Positions 36,948-46,242 of a DNA stretch of 64,000 bases are shown here, in pieces. How positions within the stretch are numbered: position 1 is the first letter of the stretch; each line of letters opens with the position of its first letter. Source of the stretch: Archaeoglobales archaeon (GTDB lineage: Archaea > Halobacteriota > Archaeoglobi > Archaeoglobales > Archaeoglobaceae); contig JASFYH010000004.1 in the NCBI GenBank assembly GCA_030055595.1, positions 1 to 64,000 on the forward strand, given 5' to 3'. The notes under the pieces were generated by a model. It saw only the letters and a list, made by a program, of their open reading frames with translations. It was not told where the DNA came from and made no database searches. The position numbers and the translations under genes were made by a program.

Positions 36948-37000
36948 ATAAAACACCTCTTATATTTATAGAGCATAGAGCCATACACAGACAGAGCCAC
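36944..37000 (-). CDS. Putative aromatic-rich leader peptide (18 codons)
   Basis: A GTG at 37000-36998 follows a strong GGAGGTG (37014-37008) at 7-nt spacing. It opens an 18-codon frame, MALSVYGSMLYKYKRCFI, ending at TGA 36946-36944, which overlaps the aroA' ATG (ATGA). Three Tyr and one Phe codon in 18 (four aromatic residues) upstream of the aromatic amino acid operon resemble bacterial attenuation leaders. The aroA' ribosome-binding site lies inside this ORF. Whether it is translated is inference. Confidence 0.5.
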   Translation of the reverse strand: MALSVYGSMLYKYKRCFI

Positions 37001-37035
37001 TGCAAAACACCTCCTTTAGTATCTAAACCTATAGC

Positions 37036-37091
37036 ACCAGCTAAACCTAAAATCGAAACTATATGCGAATGTTTGCGATGGTTTAGCTGGC
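37036..37091 (-). promoter_or_regulatory. Long 5' leader hairpin of aromatic operon
   Basis: On the minus strand GCCAGCTAAACC (37091-37080) pairs with GGTTTAGCTGGT (37047-37036), with one G-T end pair. Inside, ATCG-c-AAAC pairs with GTTTCGAT around an 11-nt loop. Together they give about 20 base pairs with one bulged C and one TTTA bulge. The predicted transcription start (about 37092) lies right at its 5' side. It could be an RNA regulatory structure or a DNA operator. Confidence 0.55.
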
Positions 37092-37112
37092 ATCGATCTG
37101 TGTTGTAGCAAC

Positions 37113-37124
37113 AGTATATAAATT
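37113..37124 (-). promoter_or_regulatory. TATA box for aromatic operon
   Basis: The minus strand reads AATTTATATACT. Centre at about 37118 predicts transcription start near 37092, about 145 nt before the aroA' ATG. This long leader is unusual in a window where most first genes look leaderless. Confidence 0.5.
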
Positions 37125-37141
37125 TTTTCTAACTCTCAAAA

Positions 37142-40100
37142 TTAGTTTATCTTCCTGATCTCCTCATATAGCTCCCTGAGAGCTTCAAGAGATCCCAGCT
37201 TTCCACTCTCTATCATATCCATCTTTTCTTCCAAAGATCTGGTTCTGCTCTCGGAAATGAATTGTGCATAATTCGAGATCAGAAAATCGTAAACAGTGAT
37301 CCCATCTTTTGTCGGAATGAGCCTTCCATTTTTCTCTATAATGTAGTGTCGAGCGAAGAGTTTCTCGAGGATCGTAGCGTATGTAGAGGGTCTTCCAATT
37401 CCTTTTTGCTTCATCAAATTTATGAGATCCGCCTGAGTTAAAAGGTGCATGGACGGGATCTTTCGGATTTCTGCCTGAACCTTAAATTTTCCTTCTTTGA
37501 GTTCCTTTTTTACCCAAACCGACTTGTAAAGTTCGTAAGCTCTTCCTTTTGCCTCAACAATTCTCTCCTCCTCGAATGACTTTCCGTTTGCGGTAATTCG
37601 ATATCTCTTTACCCGAACTTGGTAATCATTACATTGAGAAGCTATGAATCTTCGAAAGATCAGATCGTAGAGGGCAAAATGAGGCCATCTGAACCCTTCG
37701 ATGTCCAAAACCCCTTCCTCGATCAGTCTCTCCAAAGTAGCCCTATCGACAGCTCTTGTTGGTCGAATGCACTCATGAGCTCCTTCAGAGAACCATTCTC
37801 TACCTCTAAAATCTTCGCCAAGATATTCCTTGGCAATTCTCATCCCGAATTCGCTAACCCTTGTTGAGTCCGTGCGGTGATAAGTTATAAGTCCGTTTTC
37901 GAATAGCTCTTGTGCAATTTCCATTGCCTGCTTTGCTGAGATCTTTAGAATCGTGTTTGCATCGAATAAAAGCGAGTTTGTTGTGTAAGGAGGCATAGGT
38001 ATGCGAGTCTCCATTTTGTCTTCCAAAAGCTCAACACATACTTCGACCTCTTTTTTATCCAAATCTATATATATTTCAAGTTCTGGAATAAAAGCTAAGC
38101 TTTTCTTAGTCTTTTGAGCTCTGAAACTCTCAATGATCCATCCTAAAGCGGGAGTTTGAGCTCTACCGGCGGATAAATGCTTCTTATTGAAGTAATTCTG
38201 AACTTTCTGGCTTAAAACAAAGCCGATCCATCTGTCCTCTATTCTTCGAACGATCTGAGCCTTTAATAAGTTTTCATTAAGATCTCTAAGGTTATTCAGC
38301 GCGTTTGTTATCGCTCTTCTTGTGATCTCATGAAACTCCGCTCTCTTGATCTCTCCACATAAAAGGTTGCCAAGATCCCAAGCGATCTTCTCCCCTTCCG
38401 CATCGGGATCTGTTCCAATGATCACAAAATTTGTTTCTCCCGAAAGTTTTCTCAAAGTGGAGATCCTGCTTAACGAATCATCCAAATCATTCGAATTACA
38501 TTTCGGACATTTTTCCTCATCAACGAATTGATTTCCACATTTTTTACACTTCTTTATTGTCCCATAGATTGGTATGAATTTCTCAAATGTCGTAAGAACA
38601 CCGTAATAACCCCTTCTTGCTACAAGATCAGTTATGTGCCCAAGAGTGGCGGTTATTAGTAGGAGATACTTCTCACTCGGCACTTCGTAAATTGGAATTG
38701 AGTTTACAAACCTTATGCTCGGCTTTCCAAAAAATCTCGCTATTTGTTTAGCCTTGGTAGGACTCTCCACGATTAGAAGAGCGGGTTTAATTGGCTCAAA
38801 TTCCTCCTCTTTTTTCTTTCTGCTCTCTTCTATCTCTTTTCTCAGTTTTTCCAGATCTACAGAGGACAAAGGAGCAAAGTTTATGTCGTAATATCCCGCT
38901 CTCCGGATAAAAGCTCTGAGAATTTCTGAGTCTTCTTCAAAAACGAAACTTGCCCCCTTTGTGAGTCCCTTGGCATGTAGCCTTGAAGTTCTTCCCGAAG
39001 CTTGCAAATAGGTTCTAATGTCTGGAAAAATCACTTCACCTTTTCGAACCACGAGATCCTCAACATTGATTTTACTCTCTGAAATTACTTCCTTTAAAGC
39101 ACTTCTAAGTTCCTTTTCGATTTTTTCTACAAATCTAAGCTTTGGAATGAAGTTCTCCAACCTTCTATCTTCTCTTAAGGTTAGAGTGAGCACTTTAATG
39201 ATCGAAAGCGGAGCGGTGTCAAGATCCTGAATTTTCACTCTATGCACGGGGCATCCAATAAAGAGAGCATATCTGATCCTCTCAGGCAGATCTAAACCTC
39301 TCACGAGGATCCCATAGTAATGTGCGGTGCCTATAAGATAGTCGAGCTCGCCCTTTGAAAAAAGCTCGAGATCCTTCGAATTTTTTGAGGTTACAATTCC
39401 AATTCTAAATCGCTTTCTAAGACTTTCATAAATTTTCTCACACTCTTCAACACCCCTCGCATACATTATTCCCCCTGATCCAAGTTTGGCAAGTATACTC
39501 TCAAGATCTTCAAATTTTTCCACGACAACGTCTTCAATGTTTCTTATATAAAAATGCGAAGAGCCTATGCTGAAGTTAAGGAACTTCCTGAAAAGTTCCG
39601 CCTTTCTCCCAACTTTTGCTGTTGCGGTAGAGACTACAAGCGAACCTTTCTTACCTTTTTCAATTCCAAGCAAGCTTAAGATCCTTTCCACATTTTTCGA
39701 GGTTTTGAGAATTGCGTCGACATCGTCGACAAATATAAAATCGAACGTTAAATCTCTTATTTTTTCGAAATTTTTGGCAAGAAACTGAGCGGTAGTTATC
39801 AAAATCCTGAATTCATTAATTTTCTCGAAAAAAGCTTCCTTGTCCTTAAGATCCGCGTAATAAAATCCTATTGGAAATTTTCCCCTGTCGTTGAGAGTTA
39901 ATTCAAAACCAGCTTTTTCAGCATACGATCTCAAATTCTTCACAGCTTGATTAACCAAAACAGAGGTTGGAGAAATTATATAACATCTTTTTCCATTCAT
40001 TGCCAAAAACAGCGAAATTGCAAGCCCAAAAGAGGTCTTTCCAATACCAGTAGGAGCGGTTAAAGCGAAACTCTCTCCACGCAAAACTCTTTTTGCCCAC

Positions 40101-40276
40101 ATCTTCTGGATCTCCCTTGGTTCACCAACGCATTTTGTAAAGAAATCTAAAAAAGGTTCAATTTCTTCTGTTAAGCAAGTTTCGGTTTTTTTAGTCTCGC
40201 AAAACCTGGATTCTATCTCTTTCCAGCTCAGATCTCCTCCACAAACTGGACAGAGTTTTTCGTAAATGACTTCCAC
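37142..40276 (-). CDS. rgy: Reverse gyrase
   Basis: Reverse gyrase introduces positive supercoils and marks hyperthermophiles. The N-terminal zinc finger starts with LCPVCGG (Cys9, Cys12) and includes Cys26 and Cys34. Walker A is APTGIGKT (74-81), and VDDVD (about 178) is the DEAD-like motif. The topoisomerase IA half starts near 505 (PALLIVESPTKAKQIARFF), has a second zinc finger (CKKC...CPKC) and TDPDAEGEKIAWDL. The catalytic tyrosine is Tyr799 in LITYHRTDST. There is no intein. The start is GTG 40276. Length (1044 aa) is full. Confidence 0.97.
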   Translation of the reverse strand: MEVIYEKLCPVCGGDLSWKEIESRFCETKKTETCLTEEIEPFLDFFTKCVGEPREIQKMWAKRVLRGESFALTAPTGIGKTSFGLAISLFLAMNGKRCYIISPTSVLVNQAVKNLRSYAEKAGFELTLNDRGKFPIGFYYADLKDKEAFFEKINEFRILITTAQFLAKNFEKIRDLTFDFIFVDDVDAILKTSKNVERILSLLGIEKGKKGSLVVSTATAKVGRKAELFRKFLNFSIGSSHFYIRNIEDVVVEKFEDLESILAKLGSGGIMYARGVEECEKIYESLRKRFRIGIVTSKNSKDLELFSKGELDYLIGTAHYYGILVRGLDLPERIRYALFIGCPVHRVKIQDLDTAPLSIIKVLTLTLREDRRLENFIPKLRFVEKIEKELRSALKEVISESKINVEDLVVRKGEVIFPDIRTYLQASGRTSRLHAKGLTKGASFVFEEDSEILRAFIRRAGYYDINFAPLSSVDLEKLRKEIEESRKKKEEEFEPIKPALLIVESPTKAKQIARFFGKPSIRFVNSIPIYEVPSEKYLLLITATLGHITDLVARRGYYGVLTTFEKFIPIYGTIKKCKKCGNQFVDEEKCPKCNSNDLDDSLSRISTLRKLSGETNFVIIGTDPDAEGEKIAWDLGNLLCGEIKRAEFHEITRRAITNALNNLRDLNENLLKAQIVRRIEDRWIGFVLSQKVQNYFNKKHLSAGRAQTPALGWIIESFRAQKTKKSLAFIPELEIYIDLDKKEVEVCVELLEDKMETRIPMPPYTTNSLLFDANTILKISAKQAMEIAQELFENGLITYHRTDSTRVSEFGMRIAKEYLGEDFRGREWFSEGAHECIRPTRAVDRATLERLIEEGVLDIEGFRWPHFALYDLIFRRFIASQCNDYQVRVKRYRITANGKSFEEERIVEAKGRAYELYKSVWVKKELKEGKFKVQAEIRKIPSMHLLTQADLINLMKQKGIGRPSTYATILEKLFARHYIIEKNGRLIPTKDGITVYDFLISNYAQFISESRTRSLEEKMDMIESGKLGSLEALRELYEEIRKIN

Positions 40277-40325
40277 GTGTAACCTCGTAGAAATTAAGAT
40301 AAATATCTTTTTTCCAATCCATTTT
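40277..40325. promoter_or_regulatory. Shared divergent promoter, rgy and reductase
   Basis: The 49-bp gap has one AT-rich near-palindrome, AGATAAATATCT (40297-40308). Its centre is about 26 nt from the rgy GTG and 24 nt from the divergent GTG, so one TATA-like box may serve both directions. Confidence 0.4.
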
Positions 40326-41414
40326 GTGATTCTGATCGTCGGAGGCGGACCCGCTGGAAGCCTTTCCGCAATGCTCTTGGGAAAGAATTATGAAGTTCTT
40401 TTAGTGGAGGAGCACCAAAGTGCAGGCTTTCCCGTGCAGTGTGCGGGACTAATAAGCGATAAATGCTTTGAAAGTTACAAGAAATACTGCAAGATCGAGA
40501 AAGCTCTTGAGAACAAGATAAAAGGAGCCTTTTTCTTTTCCCCTTCAGGAAATTTTTTCCCAGCATTCGGCGACGCTTACGTGATCGAAAGGAAGATTCT
40601 CGATGAAATACTATTTGAGAAAGCCTCCAATTTTGCTGAAATCTCAATAAAATCAAAGCTGAAGTTTAAAGATAAAAAGCCAATTCTTAATGGCAAAGAA
40701 GTTTCCGTGGAATACATAATTGGAGCGGATGGTGTGAACTCAGAGGTTGCAAGAGCCTACGAGTTTGAAAGACCACCCATAATGACCGCCATACAGATCG
40801 AGACGAGATTTGAAGCAATCGATCAAAACTTCGTCGAAATTTACCTTGGCAAAGCTTACAGTGATTTTTTTGCCTATGCTATCCCACTTGGAGACACCGC
40901 AAGGATTGGTGTCATTGCGAAAGAGAATGCAAAGCAATATCTTCAAAATTTAATAGAAAAACACCCCTCGGTTTCTAAGCGGGTTAAGGGGAGCATTATT
41001 GAACTAAACTCCGGCATGATCCCGCTAAAGCTTGTTGATTTCGTAAAGCAAAATGTTGCCCTGCTTGGAGACTCTGCGGGAATGGTTAAACCCCACACGG
41101 GTGGTGGGCTTTACTATTTGCTTGTTGCAGCTGAGAAGCTTGCAAAGAACTTTCCAAATCTTAATGCGTATCGCAAAGACTTTATGAAAGAACTTGGAAG
41201 AGAAATCAAGCTCGGAGAGAGAATGAGGAGGGTTTACAGTCTGGAAAACAGGGATCTCGAAAAGATCGTCAGAGCGTTAAAGGAATTCGATTTCTCGGAA
41301 GTGCACATGGATCGACCCTCAACGTTTCTTAGTCCAAAAGTTCTTTTTAGGATCTTTAGAACAATTATCAGCAACCCATCGCTTGCAAGTGTTGCAAAAA
41401 AATTGCTCTTTTAA
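40326..41414 (+). CDS. FAD-dependent geranylgeranyl reductase-family protein
   Basis: The first residues MILIVGGGPAGSLSAMLL bind the FAD ADP moiety. PVQCAGLISDKC, IGADGVNSEVARAY and VALLGDSAGMVKPHTGGGLYY follow, as in archaeal geranylgeranyl reductases that saturate lipid or quinone side chains. The exact substrate is uncertain. An in-frame ATG at 40266 lies inside the divergent rgy gene, so GTG 40326 at the start of the dinucleotide fold is preferred (362 aa). It overlaps the HD-domain gene by 4 nt at its end. Confidence 0.88.
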   Translation: MILIVGGGPAGSLSAMLLGKNYEVLLVEEHQSAGFPVQCAGLISDKCFESYKKYCKIEKALENKIKGAFFFSPSGNFFPAFGDAYVIERKILDEILFEKASNFAEISIKSKLKFKDKKPILNGKEVSVEYIIGADGVNSEVARAYEFERPPIMTAIQIETRFEAIDQNFVEIYLGKAYSDFFAYAIPLGDTARIGVIAKENAKQYLQNLIEKHPSVSKRVKGSIIELNSGMIPLKLVDFVKQNVALLGDSAGMVKPHTGGGLYYLLVAAEKLAKNFPNLNAYRKDFMKELGREIKLGERMRRVYSLENRDLEKIVRALKEFDFSEVHMDRPSTFLSPKVLFRIFRTIISNPSLASVAKKLLF

Positions 41415-41959
41415 AACTTCATTCCGCTCAGTCTTTCGATTTCTTCTTTCATCTTTCTTGCTCTCACTCTCGTAGCTTCTGTGAACCACCTAAGCCTTGG
41501 GTTCTCCAAATCAATTTTGTCCAGACGCCTTATAAAGCTTTCAAAGTCCACGTTCTTGGCTCCAAAGGTTATGTTGTCCGCAAAGCTTACGATCTTCTCC
41601 TCTAAGCTATCTGGCAGGTAATCTTTTTCAGGCAATCCCAGTTTTTTTGCCTCTTCAGCAGTAATTCCCGCACTGAAATGTCTCTCAGCGATCTTTACGA
41701 TCTTTTCGTCCATACCTTCAGCTCTTAGGATCTCCGCGGACTTCAAGAAATGCTGAAATGGATCATGAGTTATTGCTCTGCCGATGTCATGCAGAAGGGC
41801 GCCTAAGAGGATTGCCTCTTTGTCCACTCTGTGACCATTTTTGTCTACATTTTCAGCGATCTTCAAAGCTAAATCTGCAACCGCTATGCAATGCCTTCTA
41901 ACACTCTCGCCAAACCTGTATTTTTCCCAGATCCTTTTAACAATCTCAGGCACTTGCAT
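41411..41959 (-). CDS. HD-domain phosphohydrolase
   Basis: The metal-binding motif LLGALLHDIGRAITHDPFQH and later IAERHFSAG and ADNITFG fit a small HD-domain family present in many archaea (182 aa). It probably hydrolyses a phosphorylated metabolite; the substrate is unknown. It follows the DUF166 gene by 4 nt on the same strand, so the two are likely co-transcribed. Confidence 0.88.
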   Translation of the reverse strand: MQVPEIVKRIWEKYRFGESVRRHCIAVADLALKIAENVDKNGHRVDKEAILLGALLHDIGRAITHDPFQHFLKSAEILRAEGMDEKIVKIAERHFSAGITAEEAKKLGLPEKDYLPDSLEEKIVSFADNITFGAKNVDFESFIRRLDKIDLENPRLRWFTEATRVRARKMKEEIERLSGMKF

Positions 41960-41963
41960 AGGC

Positions 41964-42752
41964 TCAAGTTATTACAATTTTCTTAAAATGCTCTGGAACA
42001 AAGTTGCCTGCATCAACTCCAACCGCCTTGCTGAAGTTGTAAACCATTATGTAGCCCGCAAGATGAAATGGAGCTTCGATTAGCTCAACATCTCTTTCCA
42101 TGCTTGCCATACATGGATAGGCACACTGATGCTGATGGATCTCCTTATAGAACTCGCTAAGCTCATCTATAACAAAACCACGCATTCTTTTAGCCACAAA
42201 GTAAGCGGAACCACATGGATCGCTTCGCAAAACCTCTACATTTTCAATTGCATTACTATCAAGCTTTACTTTGAATTCTGGACGTCCAATGCTGAAATAA
42301 TCGCAGAATCCCTTTAAAATATTACCCTCTGGATTTAAAGCGCAGAAGGGCTTTGGAGAGTCAAATTGAATGCCAACTTGCTCGCACTTTTCCTTCAATT
42401 GCCTTCTTAAGCCCGGAGAGCACCATTTTTGGTCGCACGCGGGAACAATTAAAGCCTTGAATTCTCCAATTTTCGGCAAGGATATTAGAATGTCAGGATG
42501 AACGTTTATAGCAACAAGAACTTCGCAAGAAAATTTCTGGACGTAATTTTCAGGCTCTTCAACGTATAATCCTATTGCACTTGGCTCAGGAAGTGATTGA
42601 ACGAATGAAATATTTGAAGAGAAGTCATATTTCTTGCAGAAATCACAACTCTCGATCCCGCATGCACCAAATTTTGGGCATAGGTCGGGATAAGCAAGAT
42701 TGCAAACAAATCTCTCTCCGAATTTTCCGCTGTAGATTATTCCGAGATCCAC
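41964..42752 (-). CDS. DUF166 family protein
   Basis: The 262-residue protein has many cysteines (CPKFGACGIESCDFCKKY near 25-42; PACDQKWCSPGL; RSDPCGSA; HQHQCAYPCMASM) consistent with one or more iron-sulfur or zinc sites. This is the archaeal DUF166 pattern, sometimes annotated as putative thymidylate synthase, which I consider unproven. It is followed closely by the HD-domain gene. Confidence 0.82.
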   Translation of the reverse strand: MDLGIIYSGKFGERFVCNLAYPDLCPKFGACGIESCDFCKKYDFSSNISFVQSLPEPSAIGLYVEEPENYVQKFSCEVLVAINVHPDILISLPKIGEFKALIVPACDQKWCSPGLRRQLKEKCEQVGIQFDSPKPFCALNPEGNILKGFCDYFSIGRPEFKVKLDSNAIENVEVLRSDPCGSAYFVAKRMRGFVIDELSEFYKEIHQHQCAYPCMASMERDVELIEAPFHLAGYIMVYNFSKAVGVDAGNFVPEHFKKIVIT

Positions 42753-42814
42753 GTAATTCCACGGAAAGCAATTTAAAAAATTTTACAAAGTGCTCCTGAG
42801 TTGTATGGTAAGGA

Positions 42815-42824
42815 TTTTATAATC
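42815..42824 (+). promoter_or_regulatory. TATA-like box for DUF362 gene
   Basis: TTTTATAATC is centred about 24 nt before ATG 42843. This supports that start over the in-frame codon at 42801, which lies upstream of the box. Confidence 0.45.
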
Positions 42825-42842
42825 TTTTATCTTTCCACGACT

Positions 42843-43655
42843 ATGCCGAAAGTTATTGTCGGGAATGTTGAAAGCTACGAAAAGGTTGGAGACTTTGTAG
42901 AAAAAGTGTATGAGGTTTTTGGATTCAAAAACTGCTCTTATCTGAAACCGAATTTTCTGAAGTTCACAGACCCAAGCACTGGCTGCATTACCCACCCAAA
43001 GTTAATAGAGGCAATACTAAAGGTCGCAAAAGAGCATGGGCACGAGTTAACAATAATTGAAGGTGGATTTTATAAATATACTGCAAAGAAGTGTTTCGAA
43101 GCCTTCGGCTTAAACAACTTGGCTAAATGCATAAATCTGAACGAAGACGAATTTGTCGAGGTTGAGGTCAACGGAAAAGCTCTTAAGACTGTTAAGATGG
43201 CTAAAACTGCGCTGGAAGCGAGAAACAGATACATTAGCGTTCCAAAGCTTAAAGTTCATCATAAAACCATTGTAACCTTAGGAATAAAGAACAACATGGG
43301 TTTTCTTAAGAAGCCCGCTATTTACATGCATCCGAGAATAAGCCAAAAGCTTGTCGATCTTCTTCAATTTACAAGACCACAGCTAACAATTGTTGATGGA
43401 ATAATCGGTGGAAACAAATCTGAATCTAGCACAGTTCCGCTGGAACACGGAGTAATGGTTGCAAGCGACAATGTGGTTGCATGCGATGTGATTTGTGCAC
43501 GGCTAATGGGTTTCAATCCAAGGAGCATAAAGCACATTCGTTTAGCAATGGACAGCTTTGGTGTTAAGGAAGACGAAATAGAAATAGAAGGCAATTTAGC
43601 TGTTAAGAAATACTCACTTTCGTTATTAAACCGATTGTTTGGCAGATTTATTTGA
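42843..43655 (+). CDS. DUF362 family protein
   Basis: Blocks SYLKPNFLKFTDPSTGCITHP, IEGGFYKYTAKKCFE, ISVPKLKVHHKT and TIVDGIIGGN are typical of DUF362, an uncharacterised family often tied to iron-sulfur proteins. No ferredoxin domain is present in this copy. The start MPKVIVGNVES at 42843 is preferred from the TATA spacing. Length is 270 aa. It stands alone ahead of the flavin reductase gene. Confidence 0.87.
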   Translation: MPKVIVGNVESYEKVGDFVEKVYEVFGFKNCSYLKPNFLKFTDPSTGCITHPKLIEAILKVAKEHGHELTIIEGGFYKYTAKKCFEAFGLNNLAKCINLNEDEFVEVEVNGKALKTVKMAKTALEARNRYISVPKLKVHHKTIVTLGIKNNMGFLKKPAIYMHPRISQKLVDLLQFTRPQLTIVDGIIGGNKSESSTVPLEHGVMVASDNVVACDVICARLMGFNPRSIKHIRLAMDSFGVKEDEIEIEGNLAVKKYSLSLLNRLFGRFI

Positions 43656-43716
43656 GTGCTATAGTTTTTTAGACCGAAATCGAAAGGATTTTATATGCGG
43701 TTAGAAGCTCCTTGCT

Positions 43717-45609
43717 ATGAAGCTTTTTGAACCAATCGAAATCGAGGGAATGAAAATAAAGAATCGCATCGTTTTACCCGCTGCGGAATTGAACTATCAC
43801 ACACCAGATGGTGGGATTACTGATAGACTTCTCGATTTCTACAGAGAGCGTGCAAAAGGAGGCATCGGATTGGCAATAGTTGGTGTCGCAAAGATCGAGC
43901 CACATTTCTTCGGTGGCTTGGCAATTCACGATGATGCTTATATTCCTCAGCTTGCTGAAATTGCAAAGGTTTTCCACGAATATGATGTGAAGTGCGCGGT
44001 TCAGCTCTGGCATCCTGGCAGATATGAGATCTCGTTTGATCCAGAGAGAACCCCCGTTGCACCATCGCCAATTCCCCCGCCAATATTCAGCAAGAGAACT
44101 CCGAGGGAATTGACAAAAGAAGAGATTCTGAAGATCGAGGAGGAATTTGCGGACGCTGCGGTGAGAGCGAAAAAGGCGGGATTTGATGCGGTCGAATTAA
44201 TAGGTTCCGCGGGTTATCTTATTTCACAGTTCTTTAGCCCTGCGACAAACAAAAGGAAGGACGAGTATGGAGGAAGCATAGAAAACCGTGCAAGGTTTGC
44301 GGTTGAGATCATTCAAAGGATCAAGGAGAAGTGTGGAAATTATCCAATCCTGATCAGAATTCCGGGCGACGAGTTTGTTGAGGGAGGGAATACTGTTAAG
44401 GAAATGAAGACCATTGCGAAGATCCTTGAAGATGCGGGTGTTTGTGCGATCAACGTCATGGCGGGTTGGCATGAGTCGAGAAGACCGCTAACTACAATGC
44501 TTGTCCCAAGAGGAGGATTTGCATACCTAAGCGAAGAGATCAAGAGAGCGGTAAGTGTTCCCGTGATCATAGCTCACAGAATTAACGATCCCTTCATAGC
44601 TGAGAAGATCTTGCAAGAGGGCAAAGCGGACATGGTTGCGATGTTCAGAGCACTGCTTGCAGATCCAGAATTTTCGAATAAGGCTAAGCAGGGGAGGGCA
44701 AATGAAATAAGGTATTGCATCGCCTGCAATCAGGGCTGTATGGATAACGTTATGCAGGGAATGCCAGTTACGTGCCTTGTAAACCCCACTGCGGGAAGAG
44801 AAGCAGAGCTCAGGAACTTGAAGACTGAAAAGAAAAAGAAGATCGTCATTGTAGGTGGCGGTCCTGGTGGATGTGTTTCTGCAGAATTCCTTGCAATGAA
44901 AGGGCACAGAGTTGTTCTTTTTGAGAAAACAGACAAGCTCGGAGGTCAGTTTAACATCGCTTCAAGTTCTCCTCTCGCTTATGAATTTGCTGAATTCGGA
45001 AAATACTTCATGAACATTCTTCCAAAGCTTGGCGTCGAGATCCGCTACAACACAACCGCGACAGCTGAAAAGGTTCTTGCAGAAAAGCCCGACGTTGTGA
45101 TCATTGCGGTCGGGGCAAGCCCGCTAATTCCGCCAATTCCGGGAGTTGAGAACGCTGTAACCGCCTTTGATGTGCTAAGCGGTAAGGCTAAAGTTGGCAA
45201 AAAAGTCGTGATCATTGGAGCTGGCGGTGTTGGTTGCGATACCGCAGCAATGCTTGCGGACAAATGCAAGGTTACGCTAATTGAGATGCTCCCGAAGATC
45301 GGTCAGGACATAGGAATTAGCACAAGATGGACTGTTCTGCTCTATCTGAACCAGAAAGGAGTTGAGATGCTTACTGAAACAAAGGCGGTGGAGATCAAAA
45401 AGAATGCGGTTGTGGTTGAAACTCCGAAAGGCAGAAAAGAGATCGAATGCGACACCGCGGTGATTGCGGTAGGAACAAAGCCAAATGATGGGCTATACGA
45501 TCAGCTTAAAGACAAAGTCCCTGAGATCTATAAGATAGGAGATTGCTTAAAGCCAAGAAAGGCAATTGATGCAACTCAGGAAGCTTTTGAGCTCGCCTTG
45601 AAGATCTGA
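43717..45609 (+). CDS. Old Yellow Enzyme-type NAD(P)H:flavin oxidoreductase / 2,4-dienoyl-CoA reductase family
   Basis: Residues 1 to about 330 form the FMN barrel (KNRIVLPAAELNYHTPDGG; VQLWHPGRY; QFFSPATNKRKDEYGGS; HRINDP). RYCIACNQGCMDN with TCLVNP gives the four cysteines for a 4Fe-4S cluster. From about 370 an FAD/NAD domain pair follows (KIVIVGGGPGGCVSAEFLA; VVIIGAGGVGCDTAAMLA). Such multidomain enzymes are numerous in Archaeoglobus (NADH oxidase NoxA type). The substrate is unknown, perhaps an enoyl-CoA or enoate. TTTTATATG lies 25 nt upstream. Confidence 0.92.
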   Translation: MKLFEPIEIEGMKIKNRIVLPAAELNYHTPDGGITDRLLDFYRERAKGGIGLAIVGVAKIEPHFFGGLAIHDDAYIPQLAEIAKVFHEYDVKCAVQLWHPGRYEISFDPERTPVAPSPIPPPIFSKRTPRELTKEEILKIEEEFADAAVRAKKAGFDAVELIGSAGYLISQFFSPATNKRKDEYGGSIENRARFAVEIIQRIKEKCGNYPILIRIPGDEFVEGGNTVKEMKTIAKILEDAGVCAINVMAGWHESRRPLTTMLVPRGGFAYLSEEIKRAVSVPVIIAHRINDPFIAEKILQEGKADMVAMFRALLADPEFSNKAKQGRANEIRYCIACNQGCMDNVMQGMPVTCLVNPTAGREAELRNLKTEKKKKIVIVGGGPGGCVSAEFLAMKGHRVVLFEKTDKLGGQFNIASSSPLAYEFAEFGKYFMNILPKLGVEIRYNTTATAEKVLAEKPDVVIIAVGASPLIPPIPGVENAVTAFDVLSGKAKVGKKVVIIGAGGVGCDTAAMLADKCKVTLIEMLPKIGQDIGISTRWTVLLYLNQKGVEMLTETKAVEIKKNAVVVETPKGRKEIECDTAVIAVGTKPNDGLYDQLKDKVPEIYKIGDCLKPRKAIDATQEAFELALKI

Positions 45610-46242
45610 CTACTTTAAAACCATTTTTGTTTTTGAGAACCAAACAAGCAGATCGAGCTCCGCAACGCTTAGCTTATTTTTAAATGCGATCTCCTGCATT
45701 CTCTTCTCTGCTTCGAGATATCCTTTTCTGCTCATGCATTTGTGCTCCACGCCGAGCCACCTTAAAATATGCCTGTCAAGAATTGCAAATTCCTTTCTGC
45801 CAGTGTTTCTGAGAAAATGGCTTGCTTCTTTGAATCCAAAGCCATAGATCTCTTTTACGAGTAAGTCTCTCGCTTTCTCGTCTTCAGGAAGCTTTATTTC
45901 TTGAAATTTTTTTAGTGCATTCACAATGTAAACTGCTTTCTTTCTGCTAAATCTCACACCAGCAATTTTCAAAAGTTCTCCAATCTCTTCAGTCTCAAGC
46001 ATTGAGACTTCTTTGTCTTCTAAAAGCTTTTGAAATCTCAAGCCCGCTTTTGCTGAAGAATTCGCGGTTGAAATGCAAAATGCAAGCTCACTCTCTATGG
46101 TTGCTTCAAGCTTAAGATCTAAAAAAGGTCTGAAGTCGAATTTCGTTGCTCCATTATTGCCAAGCTTTTCGAACTCCTTGATCCTCCTACGGATCGCATT
46201 CCAGACCTCTTCAGAAACTTCAGGGATCTCTGGCTCAGTCAA
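45610..46242 (-). CDS. ogg2: Ogg2-type 8-oxoguanine DNA glycosylase/AP lyase
   Basis: The helix-hairpin-helix enzyme removes 8-oxoG and cuts the strand. The catalytic Lys is in [12 protein letters not shown] and the Asp in [13 protein letters not shown], as in Methanocaldococcus and Archaeoglobus Ogg2. The Ogg2 C-terminus [16 protein letters not shown] ends in Lys, which is important for 8-oxoG recognition in this family. The frame is open to 46317, overlapping purM by 83 nt. The conserved part fits a TTG start near 46242, at the purM stop. The start is uncertain. Confidence 0.88.
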   Translation of the reverse strand: MTEPEIPEVSEEVWNAIRRRIKEFEKLGNNGATKFDFRPFLDLKLEATIESELAFCISTANSSAKAGLRFQKLLEDKEVSMLETEEIGELLKIAGVRFSRKKAVYIVNALKKFQEIKLPEDEKARDLLVKEIYGFGFKEASHFLRNTGRKEFAILDRHILRWLGVEHKCMSRKGYLEAEKRMQEIAFKNKLSVAELDLLVWFSKTKMVLK

